DNA of 64,000 nt from JAFMJV01 sp963800275 (lineage in GTDB: Bacteria > Chloroflexota > Limnocylindria > Limnocylindrales > CSP1-4): contig CAWDAI010000015.1 of the NCBI GenBank assembly GCA_963800275.1, positions 16,041 to 80,040 on the forward strand, in the 5' to 3' direction. The notes below the pieces were generated by a model that made no database searches, was not told where the DNA came from, and saw only the letters and a list, made by a program, of their open reading frames with translations. Below, one piece after another: positions 7,736-16,265 of the stretch (positions are counted from its first letter, which is position 1; each line of letters begins with the position of its first letter). Both the position numbers and the translations under genes were made by a program.

Positions 7736-9397
7736 ATGACGATCATCCAGTCGCTCCGACGCACCATCGGATTGGGCGCTCCGGCAGATACGGAAGCTGA
7801 CCCCGGCGCGACGGCGGCGTCGCCGGCCGAGGTGCCCGCTGGCGTGGCTGCGCCGGTCGAGAGCCCGATGGTCACGCCCATCGAGATCGCCCCGGATGAT
7901 CCGTTGCTGGCGGTCCTGGCCTCCGCGACCGAGCTGGTGGAGGTCGATCGCCTGGCGCTCGACTCTCCGGCGCTCCACGCCATGCGTGCGAAGGGCATCC
8001 GCATGATCGTGCCGCTGACCGCCCAGGGTGAGCTCATCGGCGCCCTCTACCTCGGCCCGCGCCTGTCCGAGCAGGACTACTCGACCGACGATCGCCGCCT
8101 GCTCAGCTCGCTGGCCGGACTGGCCTCGCCTTCGATCCGTGTGGCGCAGCTGGTCCAGAGGCAGGCCACGGAGGAGGCCGAGCGTCAGCGCATGGAGCAG
8201 GAACTGCGGGTCGCGACCATGATCCAGCAGCAGTTCCTGCCGCATGCGCTGCCAGACCTGCCCGAGTGGCAGATCGCTGCCTACTACGGGCCCGCGCGCG
8301 CGGTCGGCGGTGACTTCTACGACTTCATGCCGCTGCCCGAGGGACGGATCGGCGTGGTCGTGGGCGATGTCACCGACAAGGGCGTGCCCGCCGCGTTGGT
8401 CATGGCGCGGACCCACTCCATCCTGCGAGCGGAAGCCCCGCGGCTGGTCGAACCCGGGGCGGTCCTTCGGCAGGCCAACGAGCTGCTGTGCCAGGAGATG
8501 CCGGCCAACATGTTCGTTACCTGCCTGTATGGCGTCCTTGACCCGGCGACCGGCTCGTTCCGCTTCGCCAACGCGGGTCACAACCTGCCCTACGTCCGCA
8601 GTGGCGGCGAGGTCGGCGAGTTCCGCGCCACCGGCATGCCCCTCGGGCTGCTCCCCGGCATGGAGTACGAGGAGGCCGAGGGGACCGTGGGAGCGGGCGA
8701 CAGCCTGCTGCTCTACTCCGATGGGTTCGTCGAAGCGCACGACCCAGACGGAGAGATGTATGGCTTCCCGCGCCTCCGACAGGCGTTCGCGGTCGAGGCC
8801 TCCGGGAGCGAGCTCGTCGACCAGCTCCTCGAGGACCTGCACGCCTTCACCGGCACTGACTGGGAGCAGGAGGACGATCTCACCATGGTCACGCTGCGGC
8901 GCTCCACCGGCGCATCCGCGTTCGGAACACCTGCCGACGCCGAGGTCGGCGGCGCCGACACGCGGCTGCTGCTGGACGTGCACATCGCCAGCGCTGCCGG
9001 CAACGAGCGCTTGGCCATGGACCAGGTGGTGGAGGCGGTGGAGCCGCTCGGGCTTGCGGGAGAGCGCCTGGAGCGGCTGAAGACGGCCGTCTCGGAGGCG
9101 GCCATGAACGCCATCGAACACGGGAGCGGTGGTCAGCCGGAGATCCCCATCCACGTGCGCGTCACCGCGACGAGCACACAGGTGCAGGTGCGCATCGCGG
9201 ACCTGGGCCTTGGCGGGCAGATCCCACTGGGCCAGTCCGAGGTACCCGACATCGAAGCCAAGCTCAGGGGCGACCAGTCGCCGCGCGGATGGGGCTTGTT
9301 CCTCATCGAGGCCATGGTCGACGAGGTCGCGACCGAGCAGACGGAGCAGGGCCAGGCGGTCGTGCTCAGGGTGAACCTGGACGGAGGTGCGTCATGA
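7736..9397 (+). CDS. SpoIIE/RsbU-type PP2C phosphatase fused to an RsbW-like anti-sigma kinase domain
   Basis: 553 residues. The first 50 or so are low complexity. A GAF-like remnant (about 55-145, with MIVPLTAQGELIGALYLG) leads into a coiled coil rich in Gln/Glu (about 140-165). A PP2C-type SpoIIE domain (about 170-385) has the metal-binding motifs GGDFYDF and GDVTDKG, plus LLYSDGFVEA and a final EQEDDLTM. A GHKL HATPase domain (about 410-550) has the N-box SEAAMNAIEHG, IADLGLGG and PRGWGLFL. Known family roles: the phosphatase dephosphorylates STAS anti-anti-sigma proteins, and RsbW-like domains phosphorylate them. Having both in one chain lets a single protein set the phosphorylation state of the two STAS proteins that follow. 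The ATGA overlap with the next gene supports coupling. Confidence 0.88.
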   Translation: MTIIQSLRRTIGLGAPADTEADPGATAASPAEVPAGVAAPVESPMVTPIEIAPDDPLLAVLASATELVEVDRLALDSPALHAMRAKGIRMIVPLTAQGELIGALYLGPRLSEQDYSTDDRRLLSSLAGLASPSIRVAQLVQRQATEEAERQRMEQELRVATMIQQQFLPHALPDLPEWQIAAYYGPARAVGGDFYDFMPLPEGRIGVVVGDVTDKGVPAALVMARTHSILRAEAPRLVEPGAVLRQANELLCQEMPANMFVTCLYGVLDPATGSFRFANAGHNLPYVRSGGEVGEFRATGMPLGLLPGMEYEEAEGTVGAGDSLLLYSDGFVEAHDPDGEMYGFPRLRQAFAVEASGSELVDQLLEDLHAFTGTDWEQEDDLTMVTLRRSTGASAFGTPADAEVGGADTRLLLDVHIASAAGNERLAMDQVVEAVEPLGLAGERLERLKTAVSEAAMNAIEHGSGGQPEIPIHVRVTATSTQVQVRIADLGLGGQIPLGQSEVPDIEAKLRGDQSPRGWGLFLIEAMVDEVATEQTEQGQAVVLRVNLDGGAS

Positions 9398-9744
9398 CCA
9401 CCAGGGCATCGACTGAGGCGGCCCTAGCTGCGCGCGCCGAGATCGCAGACGACGTGAGCCGCATCGTGTTGAGCGGGCGCCTCGATCGCGATGGGGAGCA
9501 CACCCTCAGCGAGGCCTATGCTTCCGGGGCGGCCTCCGGCGCTCACAGCGTCGAGCTCGACTTCAGCGACGTCGACTACATCAACAGCACGGGTATCGCG
9601 CTCGTGGTCCGGCTGCTGGCGGACGCCCGTCGCGACGGGCGTCCGGTGCAGGCCCGCGGGCTGACCGAGCACTACCGGGAGATCTTCCGGATCACCCGGC
9701 TCTCCGACCTCATGACCATCGTGGACGAAGGAGACGACGCATGA
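9394..9744 (+). CDS. STAS-domain anti-anti-sigma factor (first)
   Basis: 116 residues from an ATG that overlaps the TGA of the phosphatase gene, with GGAGG nine bases upstream. It is a single STAS domain with the strand VELDFSDVDYI and the phosphorylation loop INSTGIALVV; the Ser lies where SpoIIAA-type proteins carry the phosphorylated Ser, with Asn in place of the usual Asp. Such proteins, when unphosphorylated, bind an RsbW-type kinase and release a sigma factor or another effector. The regulator of its phosphorylation is most likely the fused phosphatase/kinase upstream. No sigma factor gene lies in the window, so the final target is unknown. Confidence 0.85.
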   Translation: MTTRASTEAALAARAEIADDVSRIVLSGRLDRDGEHTLSEAYASGAASGAHSVELDFSDVDYINSTGIALVVRLLADARRDGRPVQARGLTEHYREIFRITRLSDLMTIVDEGDDA

Positions 9745-10085
9745 CCGGCACGACCATCGACGTCGAGATCAACGGCACGTCCGGCCTGCTGCACGTGCAC
9801 GGCGATGTGACCGCGGCCAGCGACAGCGCCTTCGGGGACGCATACACGGAGGCGACTGCAGCCGGCGCGCGCTCGCTGGTGCTGGACTTCAGTGACATGG
9901 CCTACATGAACAGCGGCGGCATCGGCGTGTTGGTGACGATGCTCGTCCGCTGCCAGCGCGGTGGCCAGCGCCTGCTCGCTACCGGTCTCGACGCCCACTA
10001 CCGCCAGATCCTGACTCTGACCCGTCTGGACGAGGCCATCGCGGTGCACGACAGCGAAGCCGCCGCACTCGCCTCGATCGCCTAG
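9741..10085 (+). CDS. STAS-domain anti-anti-sigma factor (second)
   Basis: 114 residues, ATG overlapping the preceding TGA. A second single STAS domain, clearly homologous to its neighbour but diverged: LVLDFSDMAYM followed by the loop MNSGGIGVLV, which keeps the phosphorylatable Ser. Two different STAS proteins under one phosphatase/kinase suggest either two outputs or a competing decoy. It is followed after nine bases by another gene whose ribosome binding site (TAGGAGG) overlaps this stop codon. Confidence 0.85.
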   Translation: MTGTTIDVEINGTSGLLHVHGDVTAASDSAFGDAYTEATAAGARSLVLDFSDMAYMNSGGIGVLVTMLVRCQRGGQRLLATGLDAHYRQILTLTRLDEAIAVHDSEAAALASIA

Positions 10086-10094
10086 GAGGCCCTC

Positions 10095-10850
10095 ATGGAT
10101 CCCACCCCCCGGATCGACCGAGATCCCGACTCGACCTGGGCCAAGCCGGTCGCCAAGCTCGCGATGGGGGCCGTCCCGATCGAAGCCATCAACATCAATG
10201 TCAGCGGCAAGCGACTGTCCGGCCCACTGCAGGGCTTCGGGCAGCTGTGGCAGAAGCGCTACCAGATCCGGTTCGAGGGGGCGAACCCCTCACCGAGCGA
10301 GGTCGTGGGCATCTGGAAGCGTGAGTTCGGCTCATTTTGGCCCAAGGGTCAGCACTTCTATGCGCCCTTCGCCGAGATCGCGCCCGGCGAGGTCGGCCTC
10401 ATCAACGGTGACGCGCCTGGCCGCCAGGTCCTCGCTACCGGCGTCATGGTCATCTACGCCGACGACGAGTCCTTCACCTTCATGATGCCGGAAGGCCACG
10501 TCTTCGCCGCCTGGATCACCTTCAGCGCGGCCGAACAGGACGGCGCCACGGTGGCGCGCGTGGATGCGCTGCTGCGCGCCAGCGATCCGCTCTTCGAGTT
10601 CCTGCTCATGGCCGGCGGGCACGAGCGCGAGGACGAACACTGGAAGACCACACTGCGCAACCTTGCGGCGCGCAATGGCGCCACCGGCGAGCCCACGGCC
10701 GAGCGGGTGTGCGTGGACCCCAAGCGCCAGTGGCGCCACGCCTCCAACATCCGCCACAACGCGGCCATCCGCTCCGGGTTGTGGATGATGGCCCACCCGC
10801 GGCGCATGATCCGGCGGCCCAGGGATCGGGGCTCCGTGCCCCGGGCCTGA
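10095..10850 (+). CDS. Uncharacterised protein, last gene of the STAS operon
   Basis: 251 residues with a strong ribosome binding site. No signal peptide or membrane helix. The central part (about 45-150) looks like an alternating beta/alpha ligand-binding fold: it contains IRFEGANPSPSEVV, then GQHFYAPFAEIAPGEVGLIN and FTFMMPEGHVFAAWITFS, which in my reading resembles SRPBCC/START-like helix-grip proteins. The C-terminal 60 residues are basic and rich in Arg/His. I do not recognise a named family. Its tight position after the two STAS genes suggests it is an effector or accessory of that pathway, but this is only context. The left end of an insertion sequence begins 38 bases downstream. Confidence 0.55.
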   Translation: MDPTPRIDRDPDSTWAKPVAKLAMGAVPIEAININVSGKRLSGPLQGFGQLWQKRYQIRFEGANPSPSEVVGIWKREFGSFWPKGQHFYAPFAEIAPGEVGLINGDAPGRQVLATGVMVIYADDESFTFMMPEGHVFAAWITFSAAEQDGATVARVDALLRASDPLFEFLLMAGGHEREDEHWKTTLRNLAARNGATGEPTAERVCVDPKRQWRHASNIRHNAAIRSGLWMMAHPRRMIRRPRDRGSVPRA

Positions 10851-10884
10851 TGCCGCGCCCGGCGTCACGGCATCAGACTGCCCG

Positions 10885-10888
10885 CTAG
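10885..10888. repeat. Target site duplication CTAG, left
   Basis: CTAG directly flanks the left terminal inverted repeat of the insertion sequence and is repeated at 12398-12401. The sequence is itself a palindrome. Confidence 0.7.
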
Positions 10889-12397
10889 GAGCGTGCGTCG
10901 GTAATGCTCGCCGGGCGATTCTGGGATGTGCCAGAATTGGTCATGCGCACCAAGACCTTCCGCACGTACGATCAGGACACGCTGCTGCTGATGCCCCCGT
11001 CGGTGCGTGACTGGGTCGAGCCGAGTCGCTGCCCGCGTTATCAGCGATCTCGTCGATGACCTCGACCTCGCAGCGTTCCTTGCCGCCCACGACGAACCTC
11101 GGGGCATGCCCCCCTACATCCCGCGATGATGCTCAAGGTGCTCCTCTACGGCTATGCCACCGGCGTGAGGAGCTCACGCAAGCTCGAGGAGCGTCTGCGC
11201 AGCGATGTCGGCTTCATGTTCCTCGCGGGCGGGGCGCGTCCGGGCCACAAGGCCATCGGCGAGTATCGCCGCCGTCACCTCGACGCCTTCCATGCGCTCT
11301 TCCTCGATATCCTGCTGCTCTGTCAGGAGGCCGGTCTCGTGAAGCTCGGGCGGGTCGCGCTCGACGGCACGAAGGTGAAGGCGAACGCGTCGAAGCACAA
11401 GGCCATGAGCTATGCCCGCATGCCCGAGCGGGAGGCCGCCCTCGAGGCCGAGGTGCGGCGCATCCTCGAGGAGGCCGAGGCGGTCGATCAGGCCGAGGAC
11501 GCCCTGTATGGGGAGGCCCGCGGTGACGAGCTACCCGAGGCGCTGCGCACCCGTGAGGGCCGGCTGCGCAAGCTGCGCGAGGCCCGGGCCGCGCTGGAGG
11601 CCGAGGCGAAGGAGCGCAGCGGGGACCCCGATGCGGTGCCTGACCCCAAGGCACAGCGGAACTTCACCGATCCCGACAGCAGGATCATGCGCAGCCGGCC
11701 CGATGGCTGGATCCAGGGCTACAACGCGCAGGCGGTCGTCGACGAGGGCCACGGGATCATCGTGGCCACCGAGCTGACGGCCGACACCACCGACACCCGC
11801 TCGCTACCGGATCTCGTCGACCAGGTCGAGACCAACACCGGACGTCGACCGAAGCACCTCCTCGCCGATGCCGGCTACGGGTCCGACGAGAACCTCGGGC
11901 ATCTCGAGGACAGGGACATCGACGCCTACGTGGCGGTCCGCCGCGACAAGCACTCCAGGCCACCACGGCCCGCTCCGCGGGGAGGTATCCCCAAGGAGGC
12001 CACCCGCCGCGAGCGCATGGCTCGAAAGCTGACCACGAAGCAGGGCCGTGACCACTACCGTCGGCGCAAGACCATCGTCGAACCGGTCTTCGGCCAGATC
12101 AAGGAGGCCCTGGGCTTCCGCCGGTTCAGCCTGCGAGGCAAGGAGAAGGTCGACGCCGAGTGGCATCTCGTCTGTGCCGTCCATGACCTCGGCAAGCTCT
12201 TCCGCAGTGGTCGCGCCGGCCGGGTCATCGACGCCTGGGACCGACCCACCGGGCAGGACCGGGGCCCGAAGGCCCTCGGATGGGCATGATGAGGGACCAT
12301 CGCCCGCCTGCCCGATCGTCGGATCGGGTCCGACCCGACGACCATCGTGTCCCGGCCCTTTGAGGCGCCTGCGGACGGCGATTACGAACGCGGGCTC
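10889..12397 (+). mobile_element. IS1182-like insertion sequence, 1509 bases, probably inactive
   Basis: Imperfect terminal inverted repeats: the left end starts GAGCGTGCGTCGGTAAT and the right end, read in reverse complement, starts GAGCCCGCGTTCGTAAT. CTAG lies outside both ends. The only gene inside is a transposase with two frameshifts. Boundaries are inferred from the repeat alignment. The element sits between the STAS operon and the oxidase gene and appears to break neither. Confidence 0.75.
10943..12289 (+). pseudogene. IS1182-family transposase with two frameshifts
   Basis: Starts at ATG 10943 with MRTKTFRTYDQDTLLL, a typical IS1182-family N-terminus. The frame is lost near 11023-11031 (two bases seem missing), continues in another frame as ARVISDLVDDLDLAAFL (from 11031), and returns to the first frame near 11115 (one base missing before CATCCCGCG), after which 387 residues read through without a stop. 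The long part has the DDE-type features: GRVALDGTKVKANASKH, LLADAGYGSDENL, and the C-terminal YRRRKTIVEPVFGQIKEALGF signature with the last catalytic Glu. The deletions sum to three bases, so the frames match again. An internal start at 11126 could produce a protein lacking the helix-turn-helix region; activity is doubtful. Confidence 0.8.
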
Positions 12398-12401
12398 CTA
12401 G
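12398..12401. repeat. Target site duplication CTAG, right
   Basis: Right-hand partner of 10885-10888, immediately outside the right terminal inverted repeat. Confidence 0.7.
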
Positions 12402-12417
12402 GGGCCATGATGCAGGG

Positions 12418-13875
12418 GTGAGCAGAACCGGTCGACCTGCCGACGCCAACATCGTCGGGTCCGGTCCCAACGGCCTGGCTGCGGCTATCACCCTTGCCCG
12501 GGCCGGGGTGCCGGTGCGCGTGTTTGAGGCGGCCCCGACGCCCGGCGGCGGCCTGCGCTCGGCGGAGCTGACCCTGCCGGGCTTCACCCACGACGTCTGC
12601 GCCACGGTCGTCGCCACGGCGCTGGTCTCGCCCTTCTTCGAGACGCTCGATCTGGATGCGCTGGGCGTCGAGCTGGCCCAGCCAACGATCCCGCTCGGCC
12701 ACGCGCTAGAAGACCGAGCGGTGCTGCTCCATCGGGACGTGGACGAGACGGCCGAGGGGCTGGGTCGCGACGGGGCCGCCTACCGGCGGCTGATGGCGCC
12801 GCTGGTGCGCGACGCTGGGGCTGGTCGCCTGATGCCATCGATCCTGGCGCCGGTGCTACGGCTGCCGCGGCATCCACTGGCCCTGGCCCGCTTCGGACTG
12901 CCCGGGATCGCGCCGGTGACGACCCTGGGGCGCATCCTCTTCCGCGAGCCTGCGGCACGCGCGCTGCTGGCTGGACTCTCGGCCCATGCGATGGTGCCGC
13001 TGCGTCAGCCGGTCACCGCCTCCTTCGGGTTGGTCCTGGCCATGAGCGCCCACGGGGTGGGCTGGCCCGTGGTCCGGGGTGGCTCGGCGCGACTGGCCGA
13101 CGCGCTCGTCGGGGTGCTCCGCTCGCTCGGCGGCGAGATCGTGACGGACTCGCCGATCACCTCGCTCGATGACCTGCCGCCGGCGCGAGCCACGCTCTTC
13201 GATGTGACGCCACGGCAGCTCTTGGCCATCGCCGGCGAGCGACTTCCTTCGCGCTATCGGCGCGCGCTTGAGCGCTTTCGCTACGGGCCCGGCGTATGCA
13301 AGGTGGATTGGGCCCTGTCGGCACCCATCCCCTGGCGCGCCCCGGAGCTGGCGGTTGCTGGCACCGTGCATCTCGGCGGGACGACCGGCGAGCTCGAGAC
13401 AGCCGAGCGAGCGGTCCATCAGGGGCGCGTCGCCGAGCGCCCTTTCGTGCTGCTGGTGCAGGCGACGAGCGCCGACCCCTCGCGGGCGCCCCTGGGCAGG
13501 CACACGGCATGGGCCTACGCCCATGTCCCGCCTGGCTCCGACGCGGACGTCAGCGACCGGATCGAGGCCCAGATCGAGCGTTTCGCTCCGGGTTTCCGGG
13601 ACGTGGTCATGGGGCGTTCGGTACGCACGGCTGCGGAGCTTGAGGCCTACAACCCGAACTACGTGGGCGGTGACATCAACGGTGGGCTGCAGGACCTGCC
13701 ACAGCTCGTCGCCCGGCCCGTGTTGCGCCGCGACCCCTACGCCACGCCCGTGCCCGGCCTATACCTCTGCTCCACCTCTACGCCCCCGGGCGGCGGGGTG
13801 CACGGGATGAGTGGCTACCTTGCGGCGCAGTCCGCCCTGCGGCGGGAGTTCGGGCGGTCACCGCCACCGGCCTGA
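12418..13875 (+). CDS. FAD-dependent oxidoreductase of the phytoene desaturase (CrtI)-like superfamily
   Basis: 485 residues from a GTG at 12418. The dinucleotide-binding motif GSGPNGLAAA sits at residues 14-23, followed by the acidic end of the second strand (VFEAAPTPGGG). The C-terminal FAD motif is seen near the end: VPGLYLCSTSTPPGGGVHGMSG. The middle contains DVTPRQLLAIAGERLP, as in the NAD(P)/FAD oxidoreductases of COG1233. These enzymes desaturate or oxidise carotenoids, retinoids or lipids; no carotenoid genes lie nearby, so the substrate is unknown. It begins 16 bases after the insertion sequence, which may have replaced its original promoter, and ends at a strong hairpin shared with the convergent gene. 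Confidence 0.8.
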   Translation: MSRTGRPADANIVGSGPNGLAAAITLARAGVPVRVFEAAPTPGGGLRSAELTLPGFTHDVCATVVATALVSPFFETLDLDALGVELAQPTIPLGHALEDRAVLLHRDVDETAEGLGRDGAAYRRLMAPLVRDAGAGRLMPSILAPVLRLPRHPLALARFGLPGIAPVTTLGRILFREPAARALLAGLSAHAMVPLRQPVTASFGLVLAMSAHGVGWPVVRGGSARLADALVGVLRSLGGEIVTDSPITSLDDLPPARATLFDVTPRQLLAIAGERLPSRYRRALERFRYGPGVCKVDWALSAPIPWRAPELAVAGTVHLGGTTGELETAERAVHQGRVAERPFVLLVQATSADPSRAPLGRHTAWAYAHVPPGSDADVSDRIEAQIERFAPGFRDVVMGRSVRTAAELEAYNPNYVGGDINGGLQDLPQLVARPVLRRDPYATPVPGLYLCSTSTPPGGGVHGMSGYLAAQSALRREFGRSPPPA

Positions 13876-13880
13876 CGATG

Positions 13881-13913
13881 CCACAAGCCCGGCCGCTTGA
13901 GCCGGGCTTGTGG
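13881..13913. terminator. Bidirectional hairpin between convergent genes
   Basis: A perfect 13-base stem (CCACAAGCCCGGC with GCCGGGCTTGTGG) and a 7-base loop, placed between the stops of 12418-13875 and 13933-14598. No long T tract, as usual in high-GC genomes. Confidence 0.8.
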
Positions 13914-13932
13914 GAACGCGGCGATCATGAGG

Positions 13933-14598
13933 CTACTCGGAGGGGGAGGCCTCGGCGTCAGCTGCGGCGTCCTCTGCAGCCTGGCTTGGCAGCGGGCCGA
14001 CCTCGGTGCCGACCTCGGTGACCCAGAACTCCTGGATCATGCCCAGGGCCATGTGCGGCGGGTTCGACTCGAGCGAGGCGAACAGCTCCTGGGCTTCGGG
14101 GGGCAAGTCGCTCGCGTCGGCGTTGGGATCGAGCGTGTACGGGTCGATGCCCACCGACGTGAAGGCATCGATACTCATGCCTTGAGGGACGAAGCAGAGG
14201 GCCACGTAGCGACCGGGTGTGTCGAGCGTGATCGATCCGTCGGCACTGGTGCCCGGCAGGGCGAAGAGAGCGCCGGCGTCCTCAGACAGCGATCCCGACT
14301 CCTCCGGGGGCATGGCCAGTAGCTCCTCGAACGGCGTGGTCTCGTCGAGGACGTGGACCACGATCATCTCGTGGACCTCGGTCCCCTCGTCCTTGAAGGT
14401 GAGGGTGGTGCCGGCCGGAACGGTGGTGGGCAGGCCGACGTAGGCGTAGTCGACACCGGTGACCTCGATCGTCGGCCCGGCCATGTCGCCCATGTCGGCA
14501 GGGGCGCTGGGGCTCGCATCCTGGGCCCAGGCGGGTGCCGCCGACAGCACCAGCGCCGCCGAGGCGAGCAAGCCAGCGAGCTTGCGTGGTCGTTCCAT
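13933..14598 (-). CDS. Secreted cupredoxin-like protein
   Basis: 221 residues with a Sec signal peptide (basic start, hydrophobic 8-22, AWA cleavage near 25). The mature start is Asp/Met/Ser/Pro-rich. A cupredoxin-like beta sandwich follows (about 43-195): VTGVDYAYVGLP, then PAGTTLTFKDEGTEVHEM. Possible type-1 copper ligands are His76, Cys135 (in ALCFVPQGM), His182 and Met187 (PHMALGM); the order His-Cys-His-Met is right, but the Cys-to-His spacing is much longer than in plastocyanin, so copper binding is an inference. The tail is rich in Ala and acidic residues. A good ribosome binding site (AGGAGG) precedes the ATG. Probably an extracytoplasmic copper or electron-carrier protein. Confidence 0.7.
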   Translation of the reverse strand: MERPRKLAGLLASAALVLSAAPAWAQDASPSAPADMGDMAGPTIEVTGVDYAYVGLPTTVPAGTTLTFKDEGTEVHEMIVVHVLDETTPFEELLAMPPEESGSLSEDAGALFALPGTSADGSITLDTPGRYVALCFVPQGMSIDAFTSVGIDPYTLDPNADASDLPPEAQELFASLESNPPHMALGMIQEFWVTEVGTEVGPLPSQAAEDAAADAEASPSE

Positions 14599-14807
14599 CG
14601 GGAACCTCCTTCCCCCCGGTGTTGCCGGCGCTTCGGGCGCCGGTGGTCAGCTGTCGCGGCCTCTCGGTCGCCATGCCGCCATCGTCGGCGAGAGGCGTTC
14701 CCGAAGCGTTACGAAGCGGCGCAGGCCGCTCGCGATCGTCGCGCTTGGTCGTCGATCCAGCATGGCGCCGTGCGCCCTGTGGGTCCCGTGCGTGTCGTCG
14801 CGCCCGC

Positions 14808-16211
<1,404 letters not shown>

Positions 16212-16265
16212 CGATACCTCCTCTGCCATCGAGGGTAGCGCGAGCGAGACCGGGGTGTCGCCGGT

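Noticed and set aside
7529..9154. 541-residue open frame on the minus strand opposite the phosphatase/kinase fusion
   Set aside because: A high-GC shadow of a gene with clear catalytic motifs; composition (Gln, Arg, His rich) is unlike a real protein.
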